The notes: a model not told the origin generated them from the letters alone. Positions 43,801 through 50,129 are shown, counted from the stretch's first letter. The stretch: 64,000 nucleotides of DNA from Allacma fusca (GCA_947179485.1 OX359248.1:54012386-54076385); one strand, 5' to 3'. Numbers and translations are program-made.

Positions 43801-46800
43801 CGCCAGGACTCCTGAGCGGAGTTAATGGACTTGGTAGTGTCCGGGAGGTGAAAGTGGGGGGAAGGGAGGGGAGGGGAATGTAGACCCTGGATAAACCCAA
43901 TGTGATGATTGGAGGAGGAGATTCAACTCTCGAATTATATTCTGGGAAAGCTCAGTTTGAGCGGAGAAACTTCCAGACTTTTTGGATAATAATGTCAAGA
44001 GCTTGAAAAGTCCAAGTCCCAAATTGCCATTTATCCGCTTCCTTTCCCTTCAAACCTCATCTTCATCCAACAGACTCAACCTTATAAAAACTATCTACAG
44101 TAGATTCCCAGGGCAGGGGCATCCCTCAATTCCCTAAAATTGCCCCTTCAAATAAATTAATCTTTCCCAGCTGAACTTGTAACATTTTCTTAAACAAAAA
44201 CATTTCTCTAAATTTTATTTTAATTAAGAGCAGCTCCTGTGAGCAAAAAAATGCAATGTGCAATTATGCAAATGTACTGATTACAAAGCTGATTGACCCC
44301 ATCAAAAGTTTGTCTCTGTATAAAGGAACTCTCTTGCATTTTCCAGTACAGCCTAAGTATTAGGAAGATTCTAATGGATTTACGTGTAAAAATAGGAGAA
44401 AATCCTACTGGTAAATCCCAGCGTTTTAAAATATTTTGGAAGATGTTAAATTGCAACGGGGCCCTATTAATAATTACAAATGGGAAGGAGAGACTGTCTT
44501 TTAATAGGCCGTTATAAAGGGACTCGACTGCTTCTATTTTTTTGGCTCGGCTCTTGAACCCAAGGTGAAATATAGATTTGCGTGCCTCTTTCAATTTCCC
44601 CCCTCAACTATGGCTTAAGTATTGGAGACGGGATTGTGGGAGGGTACGAAATGGTAACTTCCTTTCTCCGGACTTTCTCCGGACTTTCTCCAGGGAACAA
44701 ACTTTTTACCAAAGGATGATCAGATCCCATTGGGAAAGCGAATAACCCTTCCTCATTCCGACCATTCTCCTTTTGTACGGCTCGTAATGAAGGACGCTCC
44801 CGATATAACGTACCCTCTCCGGACAATGGATTTTTATCACACAGTCACGTACACACACACACACACTGTACACGTTATGGTCCTGATCATGAGCTAAGCC
44901 TATTGTTGATTTGGGACTATTGTCAAAATAGTTTCCCAAAATGTAACTCTAATATTTACTTTTTAATTAATATGATCAAATATACAGTGGCCTTCGTTAT
45001 AACGGCCAGCCTTTATCCGGAGTTAATTTTATTCTTAATCGGGGAACCCTGCAAAAATTCTGCGAATATAAATTTTTAAAGTTGAAAGATGAGAGGGATA
45101 ATAGGAAATAAATTAAGTGTCTATATAAACGGAGGCTGTAATAAAGAGAGTGCAGTGTGTGTGGAGATGAAATGGTCAGAAGGAAACAATAATGTTGTGG
45201 AGAAGTGAAAGTGAACTGGGGCGAATCTGCTGGTGAAAGGTAAGTTTGTTATTTTTTTTTGTGGGAAAAATTGAGGGGAAGGGTAATAACGTGAAAGAAT
45301 ATGGAGAGGAATGGAATGCCCATGTACAGTTGCTCTCCTTATAAGGGCTCTCCTGTGGGAGTGGGAATTTGGGTGTTGGCGAGGAAGCTGTTGTAAGGAG
45401 AAGATTGACAGTGGGTTAAAGGAGTGGAAGTGTGAGGTGTGTTGTTTGTGCGGAGAGCGTGGGATGTGAGACGGGAGTGGCTTATAAGGAGACTTGACTG
45501 TACTGTACAGTAATATTTATAAAGTTGTCCCGGCTCATGGATCTGGAGGGAATACTCAACTCTTATGGCTCAGACTCAATCCTCATCCTTTTCGTGGCCC
45601 AACTTCACTTTCTAAGGCAGTTTCGTGTTTTTTTTGTTACTTTCCTCTTTTCTCCACCTTGGAGAAGAAAAATTCCCTGGAAATTTTCTTTCAATTTTTT
45701 GGGGCGGGTGAAATTTTTTTGTATTATTCTCCTGTCGTTCCCTTGCTCTACATTTTACATTCTAACCTTCAAGTAGAGGGATGAGTTTGAGCTACGAGAG
45801 GTAATATTTTTCCAAAGCTCAAAAAAATCTGCAATAGTAGCTACAGTCTCATTTTTTAATATAATTAATGAAGGATTAATGTAAAATGTGTTTATAATGG
45901 GCCGAATGTAATGTAAGCAAGTTCTGTAAGTGGGGTGGAAATATTTTCAAAAGTTGTCACAAAAGAGAATATCAATAATTATTAATAATTTTACCTAAAA
46001 TGTTTTTGTATATGCATGAAATACAGTATAGTGTATAGAGAATGGATGGCTATAAAGCTTTACTTTGTATGATGAAATTCATTTGGAAATAATACTTTTT
46101 AATGCTACTGTTAACTTTTTATGGGACGGATGCTATTGGTAGGGTTTTAGGGGTACGTGATAATGTGAGAAGACTCTAGGTGTATGTTGACAAGGACAGG
46201 AAAGACGGATGTGTTGGAGGAGAATTGTTCCGGTGTTTCTAGGAATGTTGTTCCTCCTCCGAGCTCAGTGTTTTTTGTTTGGGAAGGGGGAAGAGAATGG
46301 AGTGAGGATGTATGATTAGGATTCAGACCACAATCCAATGGAATTGCATGTGTCAGTCCGGTAGGGAATTACTTTCCTTTCCATCTATACTCAGCCTTGT
46401 TAGGCCCATTAATACACTCGGGTCACTTCTACAAATATGGCATGTTAAACGCTTTCTACGTGGTTGTAAATACAGTCATCACCGTCCATGAAGACGCCCT
46501 TCTAGGCAGATTTTCTATGTAGTGGTAAAAATAGCTGCGAGAACTTACGTATGCTAAAATTTTAATTTTTATAGTACTTGCATTCTGACGTTTAATTACC
46601 ATTGTAACAACATATCAAAATTGTATGATACAGGGTGGGGACATGATCGTGGTAACAAAACGGGACATTACCATGGTAACAATATGGGACATTACCATGG
46701 TAACAATATGGGACATTACCATGGTAACAATATGGGACATTACCATGGTAACAATATGGGACATTACCATGGTAACAATGGGACATTACCGTGGTAACAA

Positions 46801-48401
46801 TATGGGACATTACCGTGGTAACAATATGGGACATTACCGTGGTAACAATATGGGACATTACCATGGTAACAATATGGGACATTACCGTGGTAACAATATG
46901 GGACATTACCATGGTAACAATATGGGACATTACCGTGGTAACAATATGGGACATTACCATGGTAACAATATGGGACATTACCGTGGTAACAATATGGGAC
47001 ATTACCTTGGTAACAATATGGGACATTACCATGGTAACAATATGGGACATTACCATGGTAACACTATGGGACATTACCGTGGTAACAAAATGGGACATTA
47101 CAGTGGTAAAAAATGGGATATTACCATGGTAACACTATGGGACATTACCGTGGTAACAAAATGGGACATTACCGTGGTAACAAATTGGGACATTACAATG
47201 GTAGCAAAATATTACATCACCATGGTAACAAATTATTACATCACCATGGTAACCAAAGGTATATACCATCAACAGTAGTAACCAAAATTACCATCGTCAT
47301 GGTAACCAAATGTACCATCGTCATGGTAACCAAATGTCCCATCGTCATGGTAACCAAATGTACCATCGTCATGGTAACCAAATGTCCCATCGTCATGGTA
47401 ACCAAATGTCCCATCGTCATGGTAACCAAATGTACCATCGTCATGGTAACCAAATGTACCATCGTCATGGTAACCAAATGTCCCATCGTCATGGTAACCA
47501 AATGTCCCATCGTCATGGTAACCAAATGTACCATCGTCATGGTAACCAAATGTACCATCGTCATGGTCACCAAATATACCATCATCCCGGTAACACTAAG
47601 TACCATCGTCATGGTAATTAAAAGTATACCATCACCATCATCACCATGGTAACCAAACGTACCATTACCATACTAATAAAATATGACATTACAATAGTAT
47701 CGAATTTTTAAATCACACAGTAGTAAAATCCACTACTGCAATGGTATCAATTATGATGCAATGAAACCCCACTGATTTACCACTTATAAGCGTATGATTG
47801 GTCAACCATACCAACGTTAACTATGTACTTATACATTCACGATTTATATAACTCCCACCTATACCCAATGACATGAAACCCTACCCACTGCTGCAGTACC
47901 ACCAAATTTTGAGCCCATTGCAAACAATCATTGAAAATACATCCGATAACAAATATTGTTAAATTTAAATAAAATTTCACAAAATGTTACCATGGTAACG
48001 AAACTAACCCCTTTCCCACCCCGCAAGAGAATGTTCCAGTGAAAAACCCTCGTGCAGTAACCCATTGAATTAGAATGTATTTCAACGGCAATATATTATG
48101 TGAACTTCCGCCCATAGAAAAAGTTACCATGGTAAATGCCGTGTGTATAAATTATGCCCCGAAACTTGTCTCTATACTTTTGAATGGCCCGGTACTTTAG
48201 GAACGGTGCTTTAAAAATATGAGGTCTTGGAAGACCCGTAGCTGTGAAAGAGATTCGTTGTAAAAAAAAGAGAAGTAGGGGGAAGATAATGGTTGATAAT
48301 TTGAGTAAAATACGAGAGTACTTACCCGCTAAGTGGAGGGTGGGTTGGAGGAGGAGGAGGAGACCGATGGTGTGCACAAGAAAAATGGCACTCATAGTCA
48401 T
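1627..48401 (-). CDS. dpr-family two-Ig-domain cell-surface protein (whole gene, 7 coding exons)
   Basis: Exons in coding order are 48401-48326, 22537-22098, 6768-6674, 6289-6171, 3552-3375, 2528-2392 and 1835-1627. They sum to 1254 nt (417 residues plus TAA), and all intron phases are compatible. Residues 1-25 form a signal peptide. A variable Ser/Ala-rich linker follows to about residue 130. Ig1 (about 135-243) has Cys163, Trp175 and Cys226. Ig2 (about 245-348) has Cys272, Trp286 and Cys332. A hydrophobic segment spans 363-386, ahead of a 31-residue tail. Family hallmarks visible are VGPYF before Ig1, [39 protein letters not shown] and HVLNGE. Dpr proteins are neuronal surface receptors that pair through Ig1 with DIP proteins and help specify synapses. 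The PNNWRL/STHPP type resembles the dpr13/dpr20-like subgroup from memory, but the exact orthologue is unresolved. The hydrophobic end could be a transmembrane helix or a GPI signal; the long tail favours a helix. An ATTAAA lies on the minus strand at 1418-1413 as a possible poly(A) signal. Confidence 0.9.
2032..2301. mobile_element. pogo/Tigger-like MITE, 270 bp, with TA target duplication
   Basis: Starts CAGTGGACTCTTCCTATAC and ends AAACGAGAGCACACTG, with TA on both sides. It occupies about half of dpr intron 6, ending 91 bp from exon 6. Family assignment rests on the CAGT/ACTG termini and the TA target, not on any encoded protein. Confidence 0.75.
2392..2528 (-). CDS. dpr-like gene exon 6: second half of Ig2
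   Basis: 137 nt, from a GTTGTAG acceptor to a weak GTACAA donor. It encodes WKNSTNG (sequon N-S-T), the E/F strand region [17 protein letters not shown] with the second Ig2 cysteine (Cys332) and a further N-Y-T sequon, and the G strand AVHVLN. The terminal Gly codon is split with exon 7, reproducing the VHVLNGE family signature at the end of Ig2. Confidence 0.93.
2701..2826 (+). repeat. 25-bp array with TTTTTGACCTAGGTAAAA core
   Basis: Five close units of 25 bp and a diverged sixth, in dpr intron 5 between the two Ig2 exons. Each unit carries TGACCTAGGT, most of a TGACCTAGGTCA palindrome found complete at 2862-2877. Confidence 0.9.
2862..2877. promoter_or_regulatory. TTTGACCTAGGTCAAA palindrome
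   Basis: Two AGGTCA half-sites arranged tail to tail with no spacer, just past the 25-bp array. A further copy, TTTGACCTAGGTCGCA, is at 2981. A nuclear-receptor site is only a suggestion. Confidence 0.3.
3375..3552 (-). CDS. dpr-like gene exon 5: first half of Ig2
   Basis: 178 nt between an ATTTTCAG acceptor and a GTGAGT donor. It encodes [20 protein letters not shown], then the Ig2 B strand HLTC (Cys272), and IGWFKG with the Ig2 core tryptophan (Trp286). The hinge reads VI-AP across the exon 4/5 junction, as in dpr proteins. The exon ends with two bases that complete Lys303 with the first base of exon 6. Confidence 0.92.
4353..4735 (+). repeat. 24-bp array, about 16 units, AAATTTGGGTAAAATCTTTT
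   Basis: Very regular units AAATTTGGGTAAAATCTTTT plus TTTT/ATAA. Central units have TTTTTTTA and outer ones TTTTATAA, so the array is subdivided into two variants. It lies in dpr intron 4, which also has an irregular GTCAAGTTTAGG-rich stretch at 4030-4220. Confidence 0.92.
5639..5829. mobile_element. pogo/Tigger-like MITE, about 190 bp
   Basis: Left terminus CAGTCCACTCTCTTTATAAA after TA. The right terminus is diverged: CCTTGTAACGAGAATGTTCTG. It lies in dpr intron 4. Confidence 0.65.
5949..6119. mobile_element. pogo/Tigger-like MITE, about 170 bp, next to dpr exon 4
   Basis: The left end has lost its CAG (GCTCACTCTCGCTATAAC). The right end is TAGTGAGAGGTGACTG followed by TA. It ends 51 bp from the exon 4 donor side at 6171. 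Confidence 0.65.
6171..6289 (-). CDS. dpr-like gene exon 4: end of Ig1
   Basis: 119 nt. It begins after TTGAACAG and ends at a consensus GTGAGT donor. It encodes [20 protein letters not shown] followed by QCQLSTHPP and the G strand ending in LKVI. The second Ig1 cysteine (residue 226) sits in the D-x-G-x-Y-x-C context of V-type Ig domains. One base is left over and pairs with exon 5 to form Ala244. A 171-bp MITE-like element lies 51 bp downstream in intron 4. Confidence 0.95.
6674..6768 (-). CDS. dpr-like gene exon 3: middle of Ig1
   Basis: 95 nt, residues 173-203 plus two bases. It follows TTGGCAG and precedes GTAATT. It encodes the C to D strands of Ig1: [17 protein letters not shown] carries the core tryptophan and the LLTVG motif typical of dpr proteins, followed by NATYSSDSR with an N-A-T sequon. 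Phase 2 at its end joins the single leading base of exon 4 to make Arg204. Intron 3 to exon 4 is only 384 bp, whereas the intron before this exon is 15.3 kb. Confidence 0.93.
8293..8467. mobile_element. pogo/Tigger-like MITE, 175 bp
   Basis: Left CAGTCCAGTCCCCTTAAAAC after TA, right TTATAAGGAGAGTGGACTG. It lies in dpr intron 2. Open frames crossing it are not genes. Confidence 0.75.
8622..8799. mobile_element. pogo/Tigger-like MITE, 178 bp
   Basis: Left CAGGGGAGGCTTACTATAAC, right GTTACAAGGAGACTGGACTG. It lies only 154 bp from the preceding copy. Confidence 0.72.
10309..10680 (+). repeat. about 32-bp array, TTTGCATTTA...GAAATGCATTTAG
   Basis: About eleven units around CTTTTGCATTTACTCC and GAAATGCATTTAG, diverging toward both ends. 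Units contain ATGCAT palindromes and octamer-like ATTTGCAT (reverse ATGCAAAT) motifs. Confidence 0.88.
12112..12274. mobile_element. pogo/Tigger-like MITE, 163 bp
   Basis: Left CAGTGACCCCTCCTTCTAA, right GTTATAAAGGGACTCTACCG, with TA at both flanks. Confidence 0.72.
13668..13945 (+). repeat. about 85-95-bp array, AAGAGGCC...TGGCCTCAAA
   Basis: Three clear units and one degenerate unit, each with AAGAGGCCCGTAAG, about 20 bp later TGGCCTCAAATGGTT, and an AT-rich remainder. Within each unit GAGGCC and GGCCTC can pair as a stem. A 174-codon open frame on the other strand here shows no domain. Confidence 0.8.
18128..18196 (+). other. tRNA-like or SINE-head remnant
   Basis: TTGAG-TTCGAAT-CTCAG forms a perfect T-arm with a canonical seven-base loop (18165-18181) and hence a Pol III B-box. 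Upstream GTGGTAGGAAGG loosely fits an A-box. The acceptor stem does not pair well, so this is not a working tRNA. It may be a decayed tRNA-derived SINE. Confidence 0.35.
19621..19638. promoter_or_regulatory. ATTTGACCTAGGTCAAAT palindrome
   Basis: A perfect 18-bp palindrome in dpr intron 2, the same core as at 2862, about 17 kb away. It may be a shared repeat fragment or a nuclear-receptor-type site. Confidence 0.3.
19735..19960 (+). repeat. degenerate ~60-bp array, ATTTTACCATGTTTTGCGCATTTT
   Basis: About four imperfect units with TATTTTACC(A/G)T, TTTTGCGCATTTTC and TTAAATATTTTA. Heavily diverged. Confidence 0.6.
22098..22537 (-). CDS. dpr-like gene exon 2: linker and first half of Ig1
   Basis: 440 nt, residues 26-172. 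The acceptor is TTTTTTTCCAG and the donor GTAAGT (22097-22092). The first ~105 residues are a low-complexity, Ser/Thr/Pro-rich extracellular linker with a five-alanine run, encoded in clearly GC-richer DNA than the surrounding intron. The end is diagnostic: SRIVGPYFE leads into the A and B strands of Ig1, with an N-R-T glycosylation sequon, AGQTVLLDC (the first Ig1 cysteine, residue 163) and GRT. The exon stops exactly before the VSW motif, the usual intron position in dpr genes. Confidence 0.9.
25329..25507. mobile_element. pogo/Tigger-like MITE, 179 bp
   Basis: Left CAGTCGAACGTCTTTAGTA, right CGTTGTGACGAGGTTCGACTT followed by TA. The last G of ACTG is changed to T. Confidence 0.68.
25696..25874. 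mobile_element. pogo/Tigger-like MITE, about 179 bp
   Basis: Left GAGTCGGACCCCTTTCAAAC, right TTTATAAAGAGGTTTGACTG. It is the same length as the copy 190 bp to its left. A G10 run lies inside. Confidence 0.62.
27775..28335 (+). repeat. CAAGTTCAAGTTACGTTTTAA-type array
   Basis: About twenty imperfect 22-27-bp units of TCAAGTTCAAGTTACG and TTTTAATTTT, with a subset reading TTCGGTTTTGATTTTTAAAG. Mixed unit types suggest repeated unequal exchange. Confidence 0.88.
31610..31815 (+). repeat. about 32-bp array, AAGTTCAAGTTTGTGAGTACTAG
   Basis: Six units of AAGTTCAAGTTTGTGAGTA with CTAGAATAAATTT between, length-variable. It is the first of four adjoining arrays (to 32560) that share CAAGTTTAAG. Confidence 0.88.
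31885..32205 (+). repeat. 28-bp array, CAAGTTTTGAAATAATCAAG
   Basis: About eleven nearly identical 28-bp units (CAAGTTTTGAAATAATCAAG plus TTTAAATT). The high uniformity points to recent expansion. Confidence 0.93.
32206..32405 (+). repeat. 28-bp array, TCAAGTTTAAGTTGAAGTTT
   Basis: About seven 28-bp units, TCAAGTTTAAGTTGAAGTTT plus CAAAGTAG. Same period as the preceding array but with a changed half. Confidence 0.9.
32402..32560 (+). repeat. 59-bp higher-order array (three units)
   Basis: Three copies of a 59-bp unit that fuses the 28-bp unit with AATAAGTTTATACTCAAATC and TGCAAATATTC. It is a higher-order repeat at the edge of the 28-bp array. Confidence 0.88.
35625..35745 (+). repeat. 46-bp repeat, two to three copies
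   Basis: AACTTAAACTGTAAATTTTC then TAGTTTTGCACTTGGATCAA, repeated twice exactly and then decaying. Confidence 0.75.
37045..37105 (+). repeat. 11-bp array GGGTAATTTTG
   Basis: About five tandem GGGTAATTTTG units with degenerate flanking copies to 37130. It is a short, G/T-rich array in dpr intron 1. Confidence 0.8.
37836..38150 (+). repeat. about 17-bp array TCAAGTTCAAGCATGAG
   Basis: About eighteen units, TCAAGTTCAAGTATGAG with CATGAG/TATAAG/GAGCC variants. Same CAAGTTCAAG core as the 27.8-kb and 31.6-kb arrays. Confidence 0.9.
38687..38850. mobile_element. pogo/Tigger-like MITE, about 164 bp
   Basis: Left CAGTGCATCCCGGCTACTAC after TA, right GCTATATCGAGAGTATCCACG (last bases diverged). 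A second internal CGTTCTATAACGAAATC lies just inside the left end. Confidence 0.62.
39122..39297. mobile_element. pogo/Tigger-like MITE, 176 bp, best-preserved copy
   Basis: Left CAGTTTACTCTCGATATAAC, right CTATAGCGCAAGTGCACTG, with TA immediately outside both ends. This copy best defines the family: CAGT, two free bases, ACTCTCGATATAACGGACCC, and the inverted equivalent. Confidence 0.82.
39407..39554. mobile_element. diverged pogo/Tigger-like MITE, about 148 bp
   Basis: Left TACAACCTCGTTATAACAGC, right GACCGTTATAACAAGACTGA. The terminal CAGT/ACTG bases are eroded, so the borders are approximate. A solo right end (GCGCTATAGCGAGACTGTCC) follows at about 39683. Confidence 0.55.
40067..40246. 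mobile_element. pogo/Tigger-like MITE, about 180 bp
   Basis: Left ACAGTCTCGATAGAGCGGAC (outermost bases uncertain), right GTTCTAACGAGACTCCACTG. Confidence 0.65.
40529..40681. mobile_element. pogo/Tigger-like MITE, 153 bp
   Basis: Left CAGTGGGTCTCGTTATAAGG after TA, right GTTATAAAGAGGTTTTGCTG. A solo right end, CGTTATAGGGAGGGTTTACTG, lies at about 40820-40840. Confidence 0.7.
41290..41830 (+). repeat. degenerate ~56-bp array, ACTTCAAATTT / CACTTGAACTCA
   Basis: About nine diverged units alternating ACTTCAAATTTCAAGTAG with AATCTCCCACTTGAACTC. Spacing is irregular. It shares ACTTGAACT (reverse AGTTCAAGT) with other arrays. Confidence 0.7.
42750..42906 (+). repeat. 11-bp array ACTTGACCTTC, about 14 units
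   Basis: Units ACTTGACCTTC or ACTCGACCTTC. The complementary strand reads GAAGGTCAAGT, so each unit holds an AGGTCA hexamer with a 5' A, repeated about once per helical turn. Confidence 0.93.
43855..43880 (+). other. G-quadruplex-prone G-tract cluster
   Basis: GGGGGGAAGGGAGGGGAGGGG: four or more G-runs with loops of one or two bases on the plus strand, the dpr template strand. Formation in vivo is unknown. Confidence 0.45.
44306..44530. mobile_element. pogo/Tigger-like MITE, about 225 bp
   Basis: Left GTCTCTGTATAAAGGAACTC (outer CAGT eroded), right GTTATAAAGGGACTCGACTG. A solo left-type end (GCTCCCGATATAACGTACCC) follows at about 44797. Confidence 0.6.
44985..45157. mobile_element. pogo/Tigger-like MITE, about 173 bp
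   Basis: Left CAGTGGCCTTCGTTATAACG after TA, right GTAATAAAGAGAGTGCAGTG. Confidence 0.72.
45327..45500. mobile_element. pogo/Tigger-like MITE, 174 bp, with TA target duplication
   Basis: Left CAGTTGCTCTCCTTATAAGG, right CTTATAAGGAGACTTGACTG, with TA outside both ends. A second right-type end (GTTGTAAGGAGAAGATTGACA) lies inside at about 45389, a sign of nesting or internal duplication. Confidence 0.75.
46641..47265 (+). repeat. 24-bp tandem array A, about 25 units, TTACCATGGTAAC palindrome
   Basis: Units of 24 bp carry ATTACCATGGTAAC or ATTACCGTGGTAAC, spaced by AATATGGGAC. By translation in register I count about 25 units. Units 8-14 alternate CGTGG and CATGG, giving a 48-bp higher-order dimer. 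A 2-bp loss near 46780 shifts the phase of open frames. The long open frames on both strands here are a by-product of the 24-bp period. The array lies inside intron 1 of the dpr-like gene. Confidence 0.95.
47275..47660 (+). repeat. 24-bp tandem array B, about 14 units, sharing CATGGTAAC
   Basis: Units read TACCATCGTCATGGTAACC followed by AAATG, with TACC/TCCC variants in a mixed order (Y/S pattern), about 14 copies ending in a degenerate ATCACCATCATC tail. It directly adjoins array A, has the same period and shares the CATGGTAAC core, but has a different spacer, so the two are sister arrays. Confidence 0.95.
47986..47999. promoter_or_regulatory. perfect X-box-like palindrome GTTACCATGGTAAC
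   Basis: A perfect 14-bp palindrome outside the arrays, 327 bp from the 3' end of dpr exon 1 (intron side). It fits the published RFX X-box pattern GTNRCC-N(0-3)-RGYAAC. Binding and function are inference. Confidence 0.45.
48123..48136. promoter_or_regulatory. X-box-like site GTTACCATGGTAAA
   Basis: One mismatch from the perfect palindrome at 47986, about 190 bp from the end of dpr exon 1. It could be another RFX-type site or a stray unit of the nearby 24-bp arrays. Confidence 0.35.
48326..48401 (-). CDS. dpr-like gene exon 1: start codon and signal peptide
   Basis: The first ATG in this frame is at 48401; a second ATG follows two codons later. The 25 encoded residues have a classical secretion signal: a short polar start, a hydrophobic core with five consecutive leucines, then QPTLHLA. 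The exon ends GCG G before a consensus GTAAGT donor (48325-48320), so it is phase 1. That matches exon 2, which opens with two bases completing an Asp codon. Signal cleavage after LHLA would give a mature protein starting DSREQQ. The leucine run is encoded by a CTC microsatellite. No other nearby exon with both a signal peptide and the right phase was found. The exon is joined to exon 2 across 25.8 kb, so this link is the least certain in the gene. Confidence 0.75.
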
Positions 48402-49389
48402 AATAATCGCTCTCAATGAGTCCTCACGCTTTTTCACCCCAGAAAAAAAACTTGCAACATTCGCTCCTTCAAAGGTATTCCGTCTCAATCCAGTTTCTTC
48501 ATCTCAATTATCTCGTGTCCCAGCAACACCATCACAACTTCTGCAAGCACAAAAATATCATTTTTTACCATGTCCTCGATAAGCACAATCACTCTCTCGT
48601 ATTTACAAGGGGCAATGCATCCCCTATATCTACATATAATTACATACATATGCATATATACCCAATATGTACCCTCAGAACAGTAGCATAAGTTCAAATA
48701 CAGAAGTAAGATTTTCGGTATGAGAAAGAAGGAAGGGATACGGAACTCAAGCAGAATTTTTGTCTAATTTATTTTATTTTGTTCCGCAAGGAAATCCCTT
48801 CCTGGAACCTTGAGCAGTACAAACACAGCATGGTTCAAGGCCCTTCGTCCTCACAGTGTAACGTACAGGGAACGTACTACAAGTTGTCCCCTCTAGCACA
48901 AAACAGATTCTCAAGGATTTAAGAAAAATTCAATTGCCTCAAAGTCTAAGTTTTCTTGAAGATTTTTAACATCCCCGTCAATGACCAACACTCACATTTA
49001 GGGTGAGTTAAATTTCCTTCAAATGATAGAGACTAAAATTTTCCTCATTAATGTCCCTTACTTGGGTTATGGTATTGAGTGAAAATGAATTGAACCACAC
49101 TGTGCAGGAGATCCTTGAAAGGGTTTATAATCTAATTGTGAAGTATCTAACATTACACCATGTACGTGCTTGTTTTTTTTGTGTGACTATCCTCAACCAT
49201 TGAAAGGAAGTTCAAATGCAGGACCTGAGAAATACCTCAAGGGACATAAATCGTTAGTAATCCTGGAGTTACAGTGAGATTCAGAGTCTGGAGGAAAACA
49301 AGAAGTTGGGATTTAGTTTAAAAAGTAATTTCAGAAAATAAAATCTGTGACAGAATTATTCTGGTCTTTTAGCCAGCTCTCGTACAACA

Positions 49390-50129
49390 ATGTCTGAGGA
49401 AACTCAGAAAATTCCAAATTTCGGTCCGAATTCGACTGCCATGGTAAAAATTGCGGTCTCTCTTTTTAAAACATTTAGGGATTAGTTGCAAACGGATTTT
49501 ATTCAAACTGACTTGGATAAAAGACTACAAATATTTTTTTACGCCCTATATGCAGATTCTTTGAATTTTTATAAAATTCTTATAAATTTCTCAAAACAGT
49601 AGTTTAAAATATTTTTCCTGAATTTTTTAGACATTGTCCTTTCCCTCAGAAGTTGAGACGAAGCAAGGATACGAGGGTTTGAGTCACAGTATTGTCCTCG
49701 GTTCGGTTATTTTCGCGGGTTTTTTGACCCTGGTCAACTTCCTCGTGTACATGGCGGTGGACTGGTACCTGATTCGGACCATGTATGAAACCAAGGATAA
49801 AAATCGTTCGTATGTTCGCGCCAGTCCAAATTTCAAAAATTTAAGAACCAGCACAGGTGGATTTTTCAGACTGGTTAGAATTTTATTGTCTCTTGCAAAA
49901 ATTTAATTAAAAACCATATTTGACTTCATATTATTTTCTTTCATTCTTTTGGACTTCAGGGGTTGGTTATGTTTTCAGACACGCTTTTGTGCACAATGTA
50001 AAAAAACAAACGGGATTTTTTTTGTTTGTACTTTAGAGTGACAACTCATTGTCAGCCAGAGAAGAGCTAGCAGCTAAGGTGACGTATGCAGTGGGGGGAC
50101 CAGGAATGCAGAGTCTTGATAAAAAGTAG
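49390..50129 (+). CDS. unrecognised small single-pass membrane protein (3 exons, 129 aa)
   Basis: Exons are 49390-49443, 49631-49873 and 50037-50129. Both introns are phase 0 with GT-AG ends (acceptors TTTTTTAG and TTTGTACTTTAG). The 129-residue product starts MSEETQKIPNFGPNST, has one hydrophobic helix at about residues 39-61 followed at once by Asp-Trp-Tyr and a basic stretch, and ends MQSLDKK. The positive charges after the helix and the N-S-T sequon at residue 14 favour an outside N-terminus and a cytosolic C-terminus. There is no signal peptide. An AATAAA is at 50212. I do not recognise the family. Support comes from consistent phases, splice sites, codon-like composition in an AT-rich background and the poly(A) signal. 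It is transcribed away from the dpr-like gene, with 988 bp between the two start codons. Confidence 0.75.

Larger units (their letters stand above)
22538..48325 (-). other. intron 1 of the dpr-like gene (25.8 kb)
   Basis: Bounded by GTAAGT and TTTTTTTCCAG. It is dominated by tandem arrays and MITE-like elements, listed separately. It also holds TATG microsatellites (22988-23025, 23258-23300), a degenerate ~60-bp AT-rich array (26460-26790), G/C homopolymer tracts (25799, 28483, 34816) and GA/AC runs. No conserved exon was found. Confidence 0.75.

Noticed and set aside
45494..45784. Overlapping plus-strand open frames of 83-96 codons
   Set aside because: They start inside a MITE right end, two frames are open at once, and neither shows splice sites or motifs.
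46592..47652. Long open frames on both strands (up to 217 codons) with repeats such as MGHYRGNN or HRHGNQM
   Set aside because: The 24-bp period keeps frames open automatically, frames are open on both strands, and there is no start context or splice support.
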